Source of the DNA: Calliphora vicina | Taxonomy: Eukaryota > Arthropoda > Insecta > Diptera > Calliphoridae | DNA: 64,000 nt | NCBI RefSeq assembly: GCF_958450345.1 | Contig: NC_088782.1 | Coordinates: forward strand, 105,864,358 to 105,928,357 | Direction of reading: 5' to 3' | Shown here: positions 12,472 to 23,529 of the stretch, piece after piece | Numbering within the stretch: position 1 is the stretch's first letter | How the letters are laid out: every line of letters begins with the position of its first letter | Notes under the pieces: model-generated | The model's input: only the letters and a program-made list of their open reading frames with translations | Told to the model about the DNA's origin: nothing | Databases searched by the model: none | Translations under genes and position numbers: made by a program

Positions 12472-12707
12472 GTGGTGAGAGAGTGTATATCTAATACAAT
12501 CGTAAAATGCAATAGTATAGGATGCCTTTCCCTGATCTAGAGGGACTAACGTCTGAATTTTAAAAACGGGTAAAGATATTTCAATGATTTTTGAAACATA
12601 GTTTTCCTACGATTTGATACATTTTTGGAGAAAACATTTAGATGGGCGTGGCAATATTACGCCTACCTCTCATACAAATGTTAAAATCAAAATTTTAATA
12701 TGTAAAT

Positions 12708-13301
12708 CATACACCATCATAGTGGGGAGGATATAGTACAAAAATACTGTCCTAACATCCACCTCAGAGTATACCAATCTGCTTAGGATCACTTTCTGAG
12801 TGTATTTAGCGAAGTCCGTCCGTCCGTCTGTCCATCGATGTAAACCTTGTAATCACACTACGGTCGCAATTTCAAAGATAATTCGACAAAATTTGGTACA
12901 GTTTTTTATATTGCCCCAAGGACAAAGCTTATTGAAGTTGGTTAGAATAGGTTCATTATTTCTCAAAGCCCCCATACGATTGCCCTATCTGAAAATAGTT
13001 AAAATCTCATAAATATCATATTTATATAGATATCCAAATCAAATTCAACACAAATAAGTTTTACATAAGCCGAACTCGCACCACCAAATCTTGTGACGAT
13101 TGGTCCATAATTAGTCATAGCTCCCATATAAGACCCACTTCCGAAAATCACTTTAACTAGCATAAATCTCTTAAAACTATTGGTATTGCAATGGAATTTA
13201 ATACAAATAAGTTATATATAAGCAAAAGTCATTTCACCAAATTTTATTACGATCGGTCCATAATTGGTCATAGCTACAATGTGAGGCCCACTTCCGAAAA
13301 T
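12708..13301 (-). mobile_element. Dispersed repeat family A, diverged and truncated copy
   Basis: The outer hairpin end (ACACCATCATAGTGGGGAGG) is followed by GTCCGTCCGTCCGTCTG and four GGTCCATAATT / CCCACTTCCGAAAATC phrases. The ACAAGTAAG end is missing; the copy runs into the large hairpin at 13290-13340. Confidence 0.75.
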
Positions 13302-13340
13302 CCACAGCAACGGCTCCCGTTGCTGTGGATTATCGGAAGT
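13290..13340. repeat. 24-bp stem, 3-base loop hairpin
   Basis: ACTTCCGAAAATCCACAGCA plus CGG (13290-13313) is reverse-complementary, with one mismatch, to 13317-13340; the loop is CTC. The outer half of the stem is family A sequence (ACTTCCGAAAATC), so the structure looks like an inverted duplication of the repeat's own end. Just right of it GACTTTCTAAAATTC occurs twice. Confidence 0.85.
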
Positions 13341-14403
13341 CGACTTTCTAAAATTCTTTATCGACTTTCTAAAATTCATAAACAAAAGTCTACAACTTTG
13401 TCGTTTCCAGTACTTATATATAAAATCAATAAACACGGTCATGTCTTTTTGCTTTTTTGAATGCCAAATTTCGAAAATTTCATTACGAACAACTTGTTTA
13501 GTCACGATGCTTTTATAGGTAAACATTTTCCGGGGCTGAATTGGGGTGGATTTTCTTTTTTGTTTCTAGAAATAGAAAGGATGGTAAACGCTACAGTTAA
13601 TAAAAACTTCAGTGAACTCAACTTTTTTTCTATTGAAAACTTAAAATTAAAAAAAAAATCTTACCTAAAATGGATTTCTAGAATATCACTGCCAAACAAA
13701 TTTAGCTGGCTTTATTTTTAAATGGAATGAAACTGTTATTTAGTAAAAATATTGTAGTCTAATATTCAAAAAGAATTTTAAAAAATATCAAAAAAAAAAA
13801 ACAAAATTCAACATATTCAAGTAACGAAATTGGGCTCTTGTAAATAAAGGAATTAAAGAATACAGGAAAGGTATCCCAGGACATGTCCGATTTTAAGCGT
13901 AAGTGGTAACGGAAGCAACTATAAAATCTTTAATGGGAGGATTTCCAGAAAAAGTGGAAACAATTTATAAATATCGAGTAATATACCAACATTTTAATGT
14001 TTAATGAATTCGAACATTCTTTGGATAAATTTACATATTTTTGAGAATTTTTATATTGAACGGTTTAAGTTTTATTTAACAAGTATAAGTTTTCTTTGGC
14101 TCACTCTTTATATTAAAAACTAGTTGACCGGCCCGGCTTCGCCCAGTAGTTATTTACTAATGTTAGTTCTTCAAGTTTCTCCAATCCACATACACCTGCC
14201 TGTTCTTATTTATTTGCAAATAAAATATCTAAATTTGTACTGCATACTTTAGGGGCTTTTTTATTACAGTTGACTGGACTAAAAAAAAAATTTCACAGTT
14301 TTACCCGGAATTTGAATTTTTTTCTTTACAAACCATCTCCTGAAAATTTCGAATCGAATAAAAAAAAATCACGTTAATAAACAGAACGCGGAATATTGCC
14401 ATC
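13341..14403. other. Non-coding stretch
   Basis: No gene is recognised. At about 14119-14150 the phrase CTAGTTGACCGGCCCGGCTT resembles the start of the repeat at 38262 (CTAGCATAACCCGGTG), so a related repeat may begin here. Confidence 0.45.
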
Positions 14404-15057
14404 CTTAATCACCACCAAGAGGAAGATGATTTTTCATCAAAAATAATCATGAGTGATGAGGCCCATTTCCATCTTAGCGGGTACGTAAATAAGCAAAATT
14501 TACGCTTCTGGGGCACTGAAAATCCGCGTGTAACCCACGAAGAGCCATTACACCTGCTCAAAGTCACTGTATGGTGTGCTGTTTTCGCTGGAGTAGTCAT
14601 CGGACCTTTTTTCTTCGAAGACGTCGCGGGCCAAACGGTTACTGTGAATGGTGAGCGCTACAGAGCAATGATCAACGAGTTCTTTTTGCCGCAACTTGAT
14701 GAATTGGGATTGGAAAACATGTGGTTCCAACAGGACGGTGCAACGGCACACACTGCATGTGCCACAACCGATATGCTGAAGGATGCATTTCCCGGGCGCC
14801 CGTTTTGGCGATTTGCACTGGCCAGCAAGATCGCCTGATTTGACAGCTCCAGACTTTTTTTTGTGGGGCTTTTTGAAGTCGCGGGTTTATGTCAACAAGC
14901 CTCAGACTCTTGCAGCTCTTAAAGACAATATCCGTCAAGAATGTGAGGACCTATCGCCGGAAGTTTTGGCCAAAGTGATGGAAAATGCCATAAAAAGGGC
15001 TCAAATAACAATCAATTGTGGCGGCGGCCATTTACATGACATCATATTCTCGACTTG
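14404..15057 (+). pseudogene. Tc1/mariner-superfamily DDE transposase, C-terminal half, one frameshift
   Basis: The frame reads EEDDFSSKIIMSDEAHFHL (first catalytic Asp in SDEAHF, near 14452), then GYVNKQN, VWCAVFAGVVIGPFFFE, TVTVNGERYRAMI and WFQQDGATAHTA (second catalytic Asp, near 14733). At about 14795-14800 the frame shifts after FPGR. The next frame reads FGDLHWPARSPD, TAPDFFLWGFLKSRVYVNKP and NCGGGHLHDIIFST and stops at 15055-15057. This is the insect DDE family with SDEAHF and GYVNKQN motifs. The N-terminal DNA-binding half is missing. Apart from the single small deletion this half is fairly well kept, so the copy is younger than the mariner fossil at 7 kb. A more decayed relative lies at 42722-45060. 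Confidence 0.85.
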
Positions 15058-15264
15058 ATGTAAAAAAATTAAAAGACCAAATAAATATAATCCACAAGAA
15101 GAATCAATTTCTTCATTGTTTTTTTAATTACAGCCAAAAAAACATCGGAAGTTTACTTTTGCGCCACCTTGTAGATGTCATTGTAAGTTTATTTGTTCCG
15201 CAATCTAGCCAAAGGTCTAAAGCGATGTTATTCAAATTAGGAACAGATATCGACTCATACATAT

Positions 15265-15416
15265 GAGGAGTCGCAGAACAAAGGGTACTTTTTGAAAATT
15301 TTAAAATTTTGGGAAATTGATTTTTTGTAGAAGATTTCAATCCAAATATTATAAAAATACCAACAAATTAATTTGTAAAAAAATTGGAAAAAGTACCTTT
15401 TGTTCTGCGGCTCCTC
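15265..15416. mobile_element. 152-bp MITE, AGGAGYCGCAGAA family
   Basis: GAGGAGTCGCAGAACAAAGG at the left and the reverse complement of CCTTTTGTTCTGCGGCTCCTC at the right form inverted repeats of nearly 30 bases with few mismatches. AT-repeat flanks (ATAT) fit the ATATAT target duplication seen for the relative at 9279. The middle is AT-rich and non-coding. Confidence 0.8.
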
Positions 15417-16010
15417 ATATATATTTTCAAAACATAATGGGATAAGAATGGGTAAAAACGGGTAAAATTGGTTCCTTTTCTTCTTAAACAATGATTATTC
15501 TTTGTATTAAAGCGATAAAAATTGTTATTTTTAGATTTCTGTAGTCACAAAAATATGTATTAGAAAAATACCTTTGGGAAGTCTATCTTCAAGGGTGTAA
15601 AAATAAGAATTTTGGGTTTATGTTTTAATGTTTGAAATATCAATATATTAAAAGACACAGAAACTCATCAACAACATACATTTTGAAAATTCAGCCTAAA
15701 GTGCTAAAAGAGAATAAAGATTTGGCTTTTTGGTACCTCTTGTAACTGTTGTTCTAACACAAAAAAATTTGTGTTGTAGCTCTATAGGATCACAAAAATA
15801 TGTATTTGAGAAATATTTTGTTCAAAATCGTGAGGCCACCCTTAAAGGATAAATATGCGTAAGAAGTGGAATTTTGTATTTATTTGAAATAAATCAAATA
15901 CAAACATGCAATTGTAAATATAGATTTTTAAAAAAGTATATCATTGCTACCATTTTCATACTCTGTTCTAAATCGATAAAAATTGAGTTGTAGCTTTAAA
16001 AAATATTTTT
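15417..16010. other. Non-coding stretch with a diverged internal repeat
   Basis: The phrase CACAAAAATATGTATT recurs at about 15546 and 15791, and a GCGATAAAAATTG-like phrase recurs nearby, suggesting an old dispersed repeat of about 240 bp. No gene is seen. Confidence 0.45.
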
Positions 16011-17840
16011 TATACCCTCCACCACCATAAGTGGTGAATGAGAAATATTCATCTGAGACCCAACAAAGTATATATATTATTGATCCTTATGAAATTCTAA
16101 GTCGATTGAGCCATGTCCGTCTGTCTGTCTGTCTGTGTAAAACACACTCACGTCCAAAATAGACAAACAAAATTGGTAGACTTGCAAAAAAAAATATTTA
16201 CTGTTCTCCTAAGCAGTTTGGTATTGAAAATCAGCAAAATCGGTTCAGTGGAACCAGAATTATGAACCAAAATGTGGGGCAACCTAAAAAAAAACTTGAT
16301 AATTTTAAAATATGTTTTTGTTATTTGTGCAAATATATTGCAGATAATCAAATTTTACACACGTTATTTTTATGTTAAAAGGACTAACTCTGGTAAAAAT
16401 TATAGGAATCCGTCCATGATTTCTCCTAGCCCCCATACAAATTTCTTCCCGAAATATGGTTCTATGATCTGTAAATGCCTACAAAATTTCAGTATCCACA
16501 CAAAATTCTGGAAAAATAAGTCTTGTGCTTAAAAAAATCACAACACCAAATTTTTTGTGGATCGGTCCATATTTGACTATAGCCCCCATATAAAGTTCAC
16601 TTCCGAAAATCACTTAAATAAGCATAAATGTCTTATAAATATCGATATTAAGTTGAAATTCGTCATAAATTGTCCCCACATATACGAATATCGCTATACC
16701 TAATTATATGAAGATCGGCCCATAATTGGTTATAGCTTCCACCATAGAGAATTATACATAGAGACGAGACACTACGATTTGTCAAACAAAAATACAACAA
16801 AAAATATGTTTGATACAACAACAAAATACATTGACTTGCATGTATTTTGTTGTTGCGAGAGATAGGTTTTTGACAACAGACTTAGGTTTTTGACAATTAC
16901 GTCTCGTCTCTATGTTACCCTATGCTTTCCACTTCCTAAAGAAACATTAACCTACATAATAAATATCTATAAAATATAAATATCAAAACAAAATTTTATA
17001 CAGATCAGTAATTTATATTTACAAATCATACTACAGGATTTTGTGAATATCGGTCCATATATGGTCCACTTCCGAAGATCAGTTAAGTACTCATAAATCG
17101 CTTATAAATACCTTTATCATGCTAAAAATCACTGACCCAAATTTTAGGCAGATTTTTTGATGGTTGGTATAGTTCCCACATAAGGCCAATTTCCGAAAAA
17201 GATATTCACCTTAATAAATATTTAAAATATATCGATAACAAAATGAAATTACGCACCTATCATTAATTTGTTTCCAGCAATCATACTAGTGGCTTTTGTG
17301 AATATCGGTCCATATTTAACCATAGCTCCCATATAAGGTCCACTCCCGAAAATCACTAAAATCCAAATTTGTTCAATATATACAAAAATCGTTGTACAAA
17401 ATGTTATGATAATAGGCCCATAATAGGTCATAGCCTTCATATAAAAACTTTCGGAAAACACATTAACCTGCACAAATATCAAAAAAAAATTTGTACTGAC
17501 CAAAATTTTACACCGATCAGTAATTTGTATCCATGAATCGTACTACAAGATTTTTTAAATATTGGTTCATAATTCGGCATTGCTCCCATATAAGGTCCAC
17601 TCTTGGTAATAGTTAGCGTTGTTTATACGAAATTCTTCAAAAATAACCCTCAAATACTTAGGCCCATAATAGGTCATAGCTTCCATATATTGAACCAAAA
17701 TAGTATGCAAATCAGTAATTTGAATTCAAAAATCATACTAATGAATTTTGTGAGTATCGGTCCATAATTGGCCACAGCTTCCAATGACAATCGAATCATA
17801 ATAGGTCATAGCTTCCATATAAGTCCCACAACCCAATATT
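16011..17840 (-). mobile_element. Dispersed repeat family A, long form with about ten internal units
   Basis: The end TATACCCTCCACCACCATAA and GTCCGTCTGTCTGTCTGTC match family A, but the interior is much longer than usual. A unit of the type GGTCCATAATTGG..CATAGCTCCCATATAAGG..CCGAAAATCACTT recurs about ten times, at intervals of roughly 90-150 bases and strongly diverged. Normal copies have two to four. A MITE (16756-16915) sits inside. No coding frame. Confidence 0.7.
16756..16915. mobile_element. 160-bp foldback MITE with GAGACGAGAC ends
   Basis: ACATAGAGACGAGAC at 16756 and its exact reverse complement at 16901-16915 form 15-bp terminal repeats. Just outside, CATAG (16743) and CTATG (16920) extend the symmetry imperfectly. 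Inside, CAACAACAAAATACAT pairs exactly with ATGTATTTTGTTGTTG across an 8-base loop. It lies in the middle of a family A unit. No target duplication can be assigned with confidence. Confidence 0.8.
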
Positions 17841-17871
17841 TTGAAATTTTTCTAAATATATTTGTATACCC

Positions 17872-18347
17872 TTTTGGCCAACAGCTAATTCAGACTTGGT
17901 GATATCGCTTAACTTTATATGGCTAAGAGTTGGCTAAATAAATTTTATTAAATTTTTTTCCCAGAAAATAGAAGAAAAAATATTTTTACCTGTTTTTAGA
18001 ATAACTTCCAGGGACTCCTAATTTTTCACTAACAATATTTAGCAAAGTTGTAACTACGGTAAAACTGAACAACTCTTGTGAACATAACAATGCAATCTGA
18101 ACATATCTATGCACTCTAAATAGCTCACAATGATCAGTTTGATCACATTGTTTTGACGCTAAAACAAAGATTTTTTGTTAAAAAACTTATGATCAAGTGT
18201 ACACTTCTCTATTAAAAGAAGGACACGAAAAAGCTATTTTAAAAAAAAAAAAAATAATAATAAAATTAGTTTGGTAGACTCTTAGCTATATTATATTAAT
18301 ATATAGTTAAGCATTATCACCAAGTCTGAATTAGCTGTTGGCCAAAA
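17872..18347. mobile_element. 476-bp foldback element, ends TTTTGGCCAACAGC
   Basis: The left end TTTTGGCCAACAGCTAATTC and the right end are exact reverse complements for about 33 bases (through GACTTGGTGATA). They go on imperfectly through GCTTAACT and GCTAAGAGT. The centre is AT-rich and non-coding. No target duplication was found. Confidence 0.8.
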
Positions 18348-18579
18348 ACTGATGTAACTGATTTTATAAATTGTAGGGGGCCCATAAAAAAAATGTATCA
18401 CCGAAATTGTCAAACTGAGTATAGGGTTTTACTACCTTATGGCAGTAGAATACTGTCATGGCCGTGCGTTTTTCACTGTTGCACTGTGGAAAATGGAATT
18501 AAGAATTAATTCATTCGAACCTTTTGTTTCTAGTAATATGAATATTAAATTCTTGCTTTTAATAAATAATTAACAATAT

Positions 18580-18650
18580 CTTTTAATTTTCTTTTTCATT
18601 GCAGGTATTTATGTACTTCAACCCCCATCCCTTAGCTTAGTAAGTATTTA
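18580..18650 (+). promoter_or_regulatory. Candidate recursive splice site or 35-nt micro-exon
   Basis: TTTTCTTTTTCATTGCAG (acceptor, ending 18604) is followed at once by GTATTT. Then 35 bases later (18640) comes a strong donor, GTAAGTATTT. Either the segment 18605-18639 is a micro-exon, or the CAG/GTA junction is a ratchet point with a downstream competing donor, as described for long fly introns. Two frames of the 35 bases are open, but no known protein is recognised. Confidence 0.4.
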
Positions 18651-19944
18651 AAACTTAATTTGTACATTCAATATAGATGCACAATATCAAAATTTATTTG
18701 AACTTATTCACCGGTCCAGACCAAAAAAGAATGAAACCCCCTGCATCGCCAGGTACAAAAAGCTGTTACATATTGTAATATATTTTCCTACAGACTACAA
18801 TACGTTGAGCAATTGTTTGCTGATTAAAAATTTCTTAAATTCTTTAAACACCAAAATGTTTCAATTCTTTTTTCCCCCCACAAAATTTGTCTTTTTCTAA
18901 ACAGAGGTGCAAAACAAATTATATACAAGCTTCTGAGTGTAATTGTGTCCCTCTGTTTTAGTGGCAATTTCTTTATAAATTCCAAATTGGTCATATTGAC
19001 ATTCTAATGTTACTAAGAACATTTATCAGCCACATGGATGAATGGCTAATGAAGAGGCCAGCTAAGCAACAAGCACACAAACACAAACACTTAGGAGCAC
19101 TCCCAACAAACAGGCATCATTCGTTTTTAAACCACACAGGAAATGCATGTTGTTGGACAAAACAACATCATGTTGCTGGGATCGGATAGGAAACTACAGA
19201 ATAAGCATCAGAATATTTAAAAGCAACAAACAAATTGAAATACTCTAGAGATAGAGAGAGTGAGAAAAAACCAGAGAAATGGAAACGAGCAAAACTGAAA
19301 CAAAACAAACCGTAAATGTTAAAGATGCATGCAGCCAGGTTTCCTCAACTAAGTATACGGAAGTGGGTAGCCCATATAGGGAGAAAAGTTTTTATTTGCA
19401 TTGTTGGCTTCTAAGCAGTTTCGGTTTTCTGCTACAAAACAAAACCAACTTGTGGTTAATAATGTAACAAAACTACTAACTGCAAAATTTAGCAAAAAAA
19501 AAAAATGTTTGCTAAATAGCATTTGGTCAAATTTAAAATTTCCTTTTTAAAACTTTTTTTTAAAATAATGCTCTGGCTGTTATGTATAGGCCTGTTTTTA
19601 AAACGTACTAGATTTTTGCTAATTTTTTGAGCATAAATACATGTATCTAGTAGCCAGTATACGGAATTCATTTAGAGATGTGTATATATATTAGGGTACC
19701 CCATATCTTGAACCTTTTCGATTTCCAAAGATCCACAGATTTGAAATTTGTATCCGTCATCAAAAACTCAAATGCTGAAAATTTCAGCAAAATCAGTTAA
19801 CATTTACAGATTTTATTTCATGATTAAAGTTTTGGATCAATTAGAAATTAACTAGCACAGACAAAAACCACATTTACAGTTTCAAAAAGTACCCTTTGTA
19901 GTATGTAAACCACTCACCCAGATGTTTCTTAAATTTTATTTTGA
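18651..19944. other. Non-coding stretch, intron-like
   Basis: No protein similarity is seen. There are oligo-A/T tracts and a GATAGAGAGAGTGAG purine run near 19250. Confidence 0.5.
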
Positions 19945-20215
19945 TTCCAAAATTTTTAAGAGATTTATGCTCGTAAAGAGATTTTTGGAAGTGGGCCTTA
20001 TGTGGGAGATATGATCAATTATGGATTGAATATTTATATAAATAAAACATTTATGGCAAAAACTTCATATTACCGGAAGACATTTTTATTGGAGCTATGT
20101 GTAATATTGGACCGATTTGAAGCATTTTACGAAAACAAGCATCTACCAAATCGCAATCAATGTTTCTTCAAAATTGTCAACCGTACTTTTCGCACAAGGT
20201 TTACATGGACAGTAG
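19945..20215 (+). mobile_element. Dispersed repeat family A, badly decayed copy
   Basis: TTTAAGAGATTTATGCTCGT, GAAGTGGGCCTTATGTGGGAG, ATTGGACCGATTTGAAGC and CGCACAAGGTTTACATGGAC appear in the same order and spacing as in the intact plus-oriented copies. Both ends are lost. Confidence 0.65.
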
Positions 20216-20592
20216 GGTGGGTAAAAATTTTTTTTTCTAAAATTTTTGAAAGGCTCAGCAATAAAAATGTGCCAAATGGTGTAGCTAATATGTATCTAAA
20301 ATTGTATTGCATTATTTTAAGTTTTACTACCTCCGGATCGCGATTGAATTTTTAGAAAGAGTAAATTTTTTACATCACATTAATAATACTTTTTTATGCG
20401 AAATAATATTAACTACACAGAAAAAACTATTTCCTAAACCATTTCAATTCCAATATATATATATTACATATTGAACTGGTTTCAATTATTTTATAATTGC
20501 ATCAAGTATTCATGTTTTCAAAAACAAAATTTTCCTGTATTTTCTAATGAATTTTGAGCTTTGAATTTGATAATTTTTGACAATTGAATATA

Positions 20593-20748
20593 CAATTTTC
20601 GTTATTGGTTGAACTTTAAATACAAAAATTATTGAATAAATTATTTTCGTAATTGAAAACATATTTTTGTTATTTTTTGTGTTTTCTATTACGAAAATTA
20701 TCTATTCAATAATTTTTGTATTTAAAATTCAACCAATAACGAAAATTG
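20593..20748. repeat. 156-bp hairpin inserted in the left arm of the outer element
   Basis: CAATTTTCGTTATTGGTTGA at the left pairs with the mirror phrase TCAACCAATAACGAAAATTG at the right. Pairing continues for about 69 bases per arm with few mismatches. The right arm of the host element lacks this block, so it is a later insertion. Confidence 0.8.
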
Positions 20749-21042
20749 CATAGTAGAAAAATAGAAGGTAGTTTCATTCTCTCTTTATTTTTTAAAATTC
20801 TACGTCTGACATGCTTAAGGATTTTGACGTTTTCGTTAAAATAGTAATACCATATTAATTAAAAATTTTCCCATATATTCTTTGAAGTTTGTGAAAAAAT
20901 TAATACATAATTTTCATTAATTTGAAAAATATTAAAAAAAAATATAAAAAATATTTACTATCAAATTGGGATCAAAGGTAAAATTTTCATTTTCAAATAT
21001 TTCAAAGCTAATTTGTGAACATTATTTTAAGATTTAACAAAC

Positions 21043-22555
21043 ATGAGTTGCATTTTCCCCAACTGCGAAAATACCAAATAATTTTGCAAAAATTCAAATG
21101 TAAATTTTTTAAAGTCCCTACATTACCTAACAAACGACAATAGTGGCTGGATGTACATTAGGGTGGCCCTTAATAAACGAAAGTTGGATTTTGGCCATTC
21201 TCACCCTCCAGTTTGGTGAACATTAGTAAAAAAATCATCCTGAAAAAATTTTAGGTAAATCGGTTGGGTATAAGACGTGCCGCAAGCCCTCTGAAGTTTT
21301 GAGATGCATTTACAAGGGGAAAAAATGCATTTTTTTCAGTTTTTGTAAAAATTTTGCCATTAAAAAATTACTTTTGTAATTTAATTTAAAAGAATCGAAA
21401 TGTGTACATAATTGTCGTTCTAATGAGACATAAAAAACAGAAATCGGTAAAAAAATTTTAAAGTTATTAAAAATTCGCCAGGCCATTAACGTGTCTCAGG
21501 CCAATAGAACAAGAAATGTAGGAACAAAATTAACATATTTTGATAAATATTAAAATAAAAGCTCATATTTACTTAAAATATGTCCATATATACTTGTTTA
21601 TGAGTTTTTGTCTTCGTAGGATACCGTTAAACTATTCTTAGGTATGAACAAAAAATAAAATTTTTTTAACGGCAGTTTCAAAACTCCATTTTCAAATTTT
21701 TAAAAATTTTGTTAAACAAATTTCAGAATTTGTTGATCATCTCATTGGGATTTATTAAGAATATAATAGGGAATAAAAATGTGAAAAAATTATGAAAATA
21801 TCTCTTATAGTTTTTTCGTACCTGCGATTTAAATTTTGAAATTTTCGAGAAAAACCAATTATTTGGCAATTTTTAGGCCAATGAGCTCTATTTCCTTACT
21901 CTTATGATTTTTAAGTAAGAGCTATTCAGAATAATATAGTCCAGGTAATTCTAAATATAGTCTGAAAGTTTTACTGAAATCGGAAAACGTTAACCCTTAA
22001 ATCGTGAAGGTCAAAGGTCAAATTTTTCAATATTTGGAATTTCTCTTGGAAAGATTTCAAAATGATCGAAATGTTGTATATTTTTGGGCCGATTTTGACG
22101 AAATTTAACAAAAAATATAACATAAACTCTAGGAAAAACTATAAGAGATATTTTCATAATTTTTTCACATTTTTATTCCCTATTATATTCTTAATAAATC
22201 CCAATGAGATGATCAAAAAATTCTGAAATTTGTTTAACACAATTTTTAAAAATTTTAAAATGGAGTTTTGAAACTGCCGTTAAAAAAATTTTATTTTTTT
22301 GTTCATACCTAAGAATAGTTTAACGGTATCCTACGAAGACAAAAACTCATATACAAGTATATATGGACATATTTTTTCAGGATGATTTTTTTACTAATGT
22401 TCACCAAACTGGGGGGTGAGAATGGCCAAAATCCAACTTTCGTTTATTAAGGGCCACCCTAATGTACATATGTAAAACTTGCGAAGAAGATTTGCCGAAA
22501 GAGCCAATGGTGTGCTCCGACCATTTCCTTAAAAGCAATATTTCAGTTAATACAT
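21043..22555 (+). pseudogene. THAP-type zinc-finger coding fragment, split by a transposon
   Basis: From the ATG at 21043 one reads MSCIFPNCENTK, an in-frame TAA, then VNFLKSLHYL and NDNSGWMYI up to 21158. Beyond the inserted element, from 22470, the same frame continues CKTCEEDLPKEPMVCSDHF and SNISVN. A C..PNC start, a conserved Trp and a VCSDHF end are the signature of the C2CH THAP domain, a DNA-binding module of about 85 residues found in P-element transposases and many host proteins. Removing the inserted element with one copy of its 8-bp duplication joins the two halves exactly in frame. The stop at codon 13 and the lack of any catalytic domain mean no functional product. Its family is recognised by motif only. 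Confidence 0.65.
21159..22461. mobile_element. hAT-like foldback element, 1,303 bp, 8-bp target duplication
   Basis: TAGGGTGGCCCTTAATAAAC begins both ends, and the outermost 94 bases of the arms match with one mismatch. The perfect duplication ATGTACAT flanks it (21151-21158 and 22462-22469). A second inverted block matches between 21577-21815 and 22125-22380. The left arm has about 325 extra bases that the right arm lacks. There is no transposase. An 8-bp duplication and TAGGG-type ends fit a non-autonomous hAT element. Confidence 0.85.
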
Positions 22556-22930
22556 TAACTTCCAACACAACATACTTAATACATTTTTATTTAAATACTA
22601 AATTATAAATTACACATTTTTTGTAAAAAATGTCTCTAAAATAAAAATCATTTTTAGGAATGTGGCAACGCTTTTTATAATGCTCACAAAATAAGGAAAC
22701 TTCAAAAAACCTTATTTGAAAAAAAAATTTGATTGAAACTACCTTCTATATTTTTATCATGGAAAATTGTATATTCAATTGTCTAAATTATCAAATTCAA
22801 AACTCAAAATTCAATAGAAAATATCAGAAAATTTTGTTTTTGAGCACATGAATACTTGATTCAATTATAAAATAATTGAAACCAGTTCAAAATGTGGTAA
22901 ATGTTTGAATTGAAATATAATTTTTTCTGT

Positions 22931-23221
22931 ATACAGATACCAATATAAAATATTAGAATTCAAATCCGGATTCTTACAGTTACATTTCAGCAAAGCACGT
23001 ATTTACATATTACTTTTTTATACAAATACCCTAAAAATTATTTAATTCGATAAATTAGGGAAAAAGTGCTATTATTTATTTGGTTTTCATAATCTGAGAA
23101 ATGAAGCGTAACAAGTATAGTTGGAAGTGTTCCTTATTTTTTGTTTTGTGTGATTTGAAATATAATATATTGCCAACCTATGCAGATCTGATGAAATTTT
23201 ATGAGTGGGCCAGTCATAACC
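22931..23221. other. Short non-coding stretch
   Basis: AT-rich; nothing recognised. Confidence 0.5.
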
Positions 23222-23225
23222 TTAA

Positions 23226-23529
23226 CACATTGACTGCCACGTCGGACACATATGTGTGACAGTGCACTATGCGGTTAACGCCACGTCGGACACATATGTC
23301 CGACACGACTTTTATTCTCTCTAGCCATGTCAGACAATAGTGCTAGATTTTAAGAATTTTTTCGATGTTGTCTGGAAGTTTCTCATCAAAACTGTAATCT
23401 TCACATTCTTCATCACTTTCAGAACTTGTACTGAGTATTTTTTCTAACTCAGTATCCCATAAAAAATTCCAAAAAAATCCTGTGGCCCCCAGCATCTTAT
23501 TTGCTGAAAGTGCCTTGGCAGTCAATGTG
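23226..23529 (-). mobile_element. Miniature piggyBac-like element, 304 bp
   Basis: CACATTGACTGCCA at 23226-23239 and its exact reverse complement at 23516-23529 are each flanked by TTAA (23222-23225, 23530-23533), the piggyBac target. A subterminal phrase CACGTCGGACACATATGT occurs twice near the left end. On the minus strand, from the ATG at 23495, a 50-codon frame encodes an acidic stretch (LEKILSTSSESDEECEDYS) like the N-terminus of piggyBac transposases, then stops at 23343. The element appears to be an internally deleted piggyBac keeping only the first codons and both ends. Confidence 0.85.

Larger units (their letters stand above)
20417..22930. mobile_element. Outer inverted-repeat transposon, about 2.5 kb, ends ACAGAAAAAA
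   Basis: The left arm (20417-20592 plus 20749-20775) and right arm (22733-22930) are imperfect reverse complements of about 200 bases. Shared phrases include GAACTGGTTTCAATTATTTT, GACAATTGAATATACAATTT and AGAAGGTAGTTTC. The left arm is split by a separate hairpin (20593-20748). The interior holds a THAP-like coding fragment split by another element (21159-22461). Without those insertions it would be about 1.05 kb. A THAP domain next to long terminal repeats suggests a P-superfamily relic, but that is an inference. No clean target duplication is seen. Confidence 0.65.

Noticed and set aside
16741..16930. 8-bp target duplication (CTTCCAC / CTTTCCAC) for the MITE at 16756
   Set aside because: Both phrases also occur in the family A unit consensus (CTTCCATAT and TCCACTTCC), so the match may just be host sequence.
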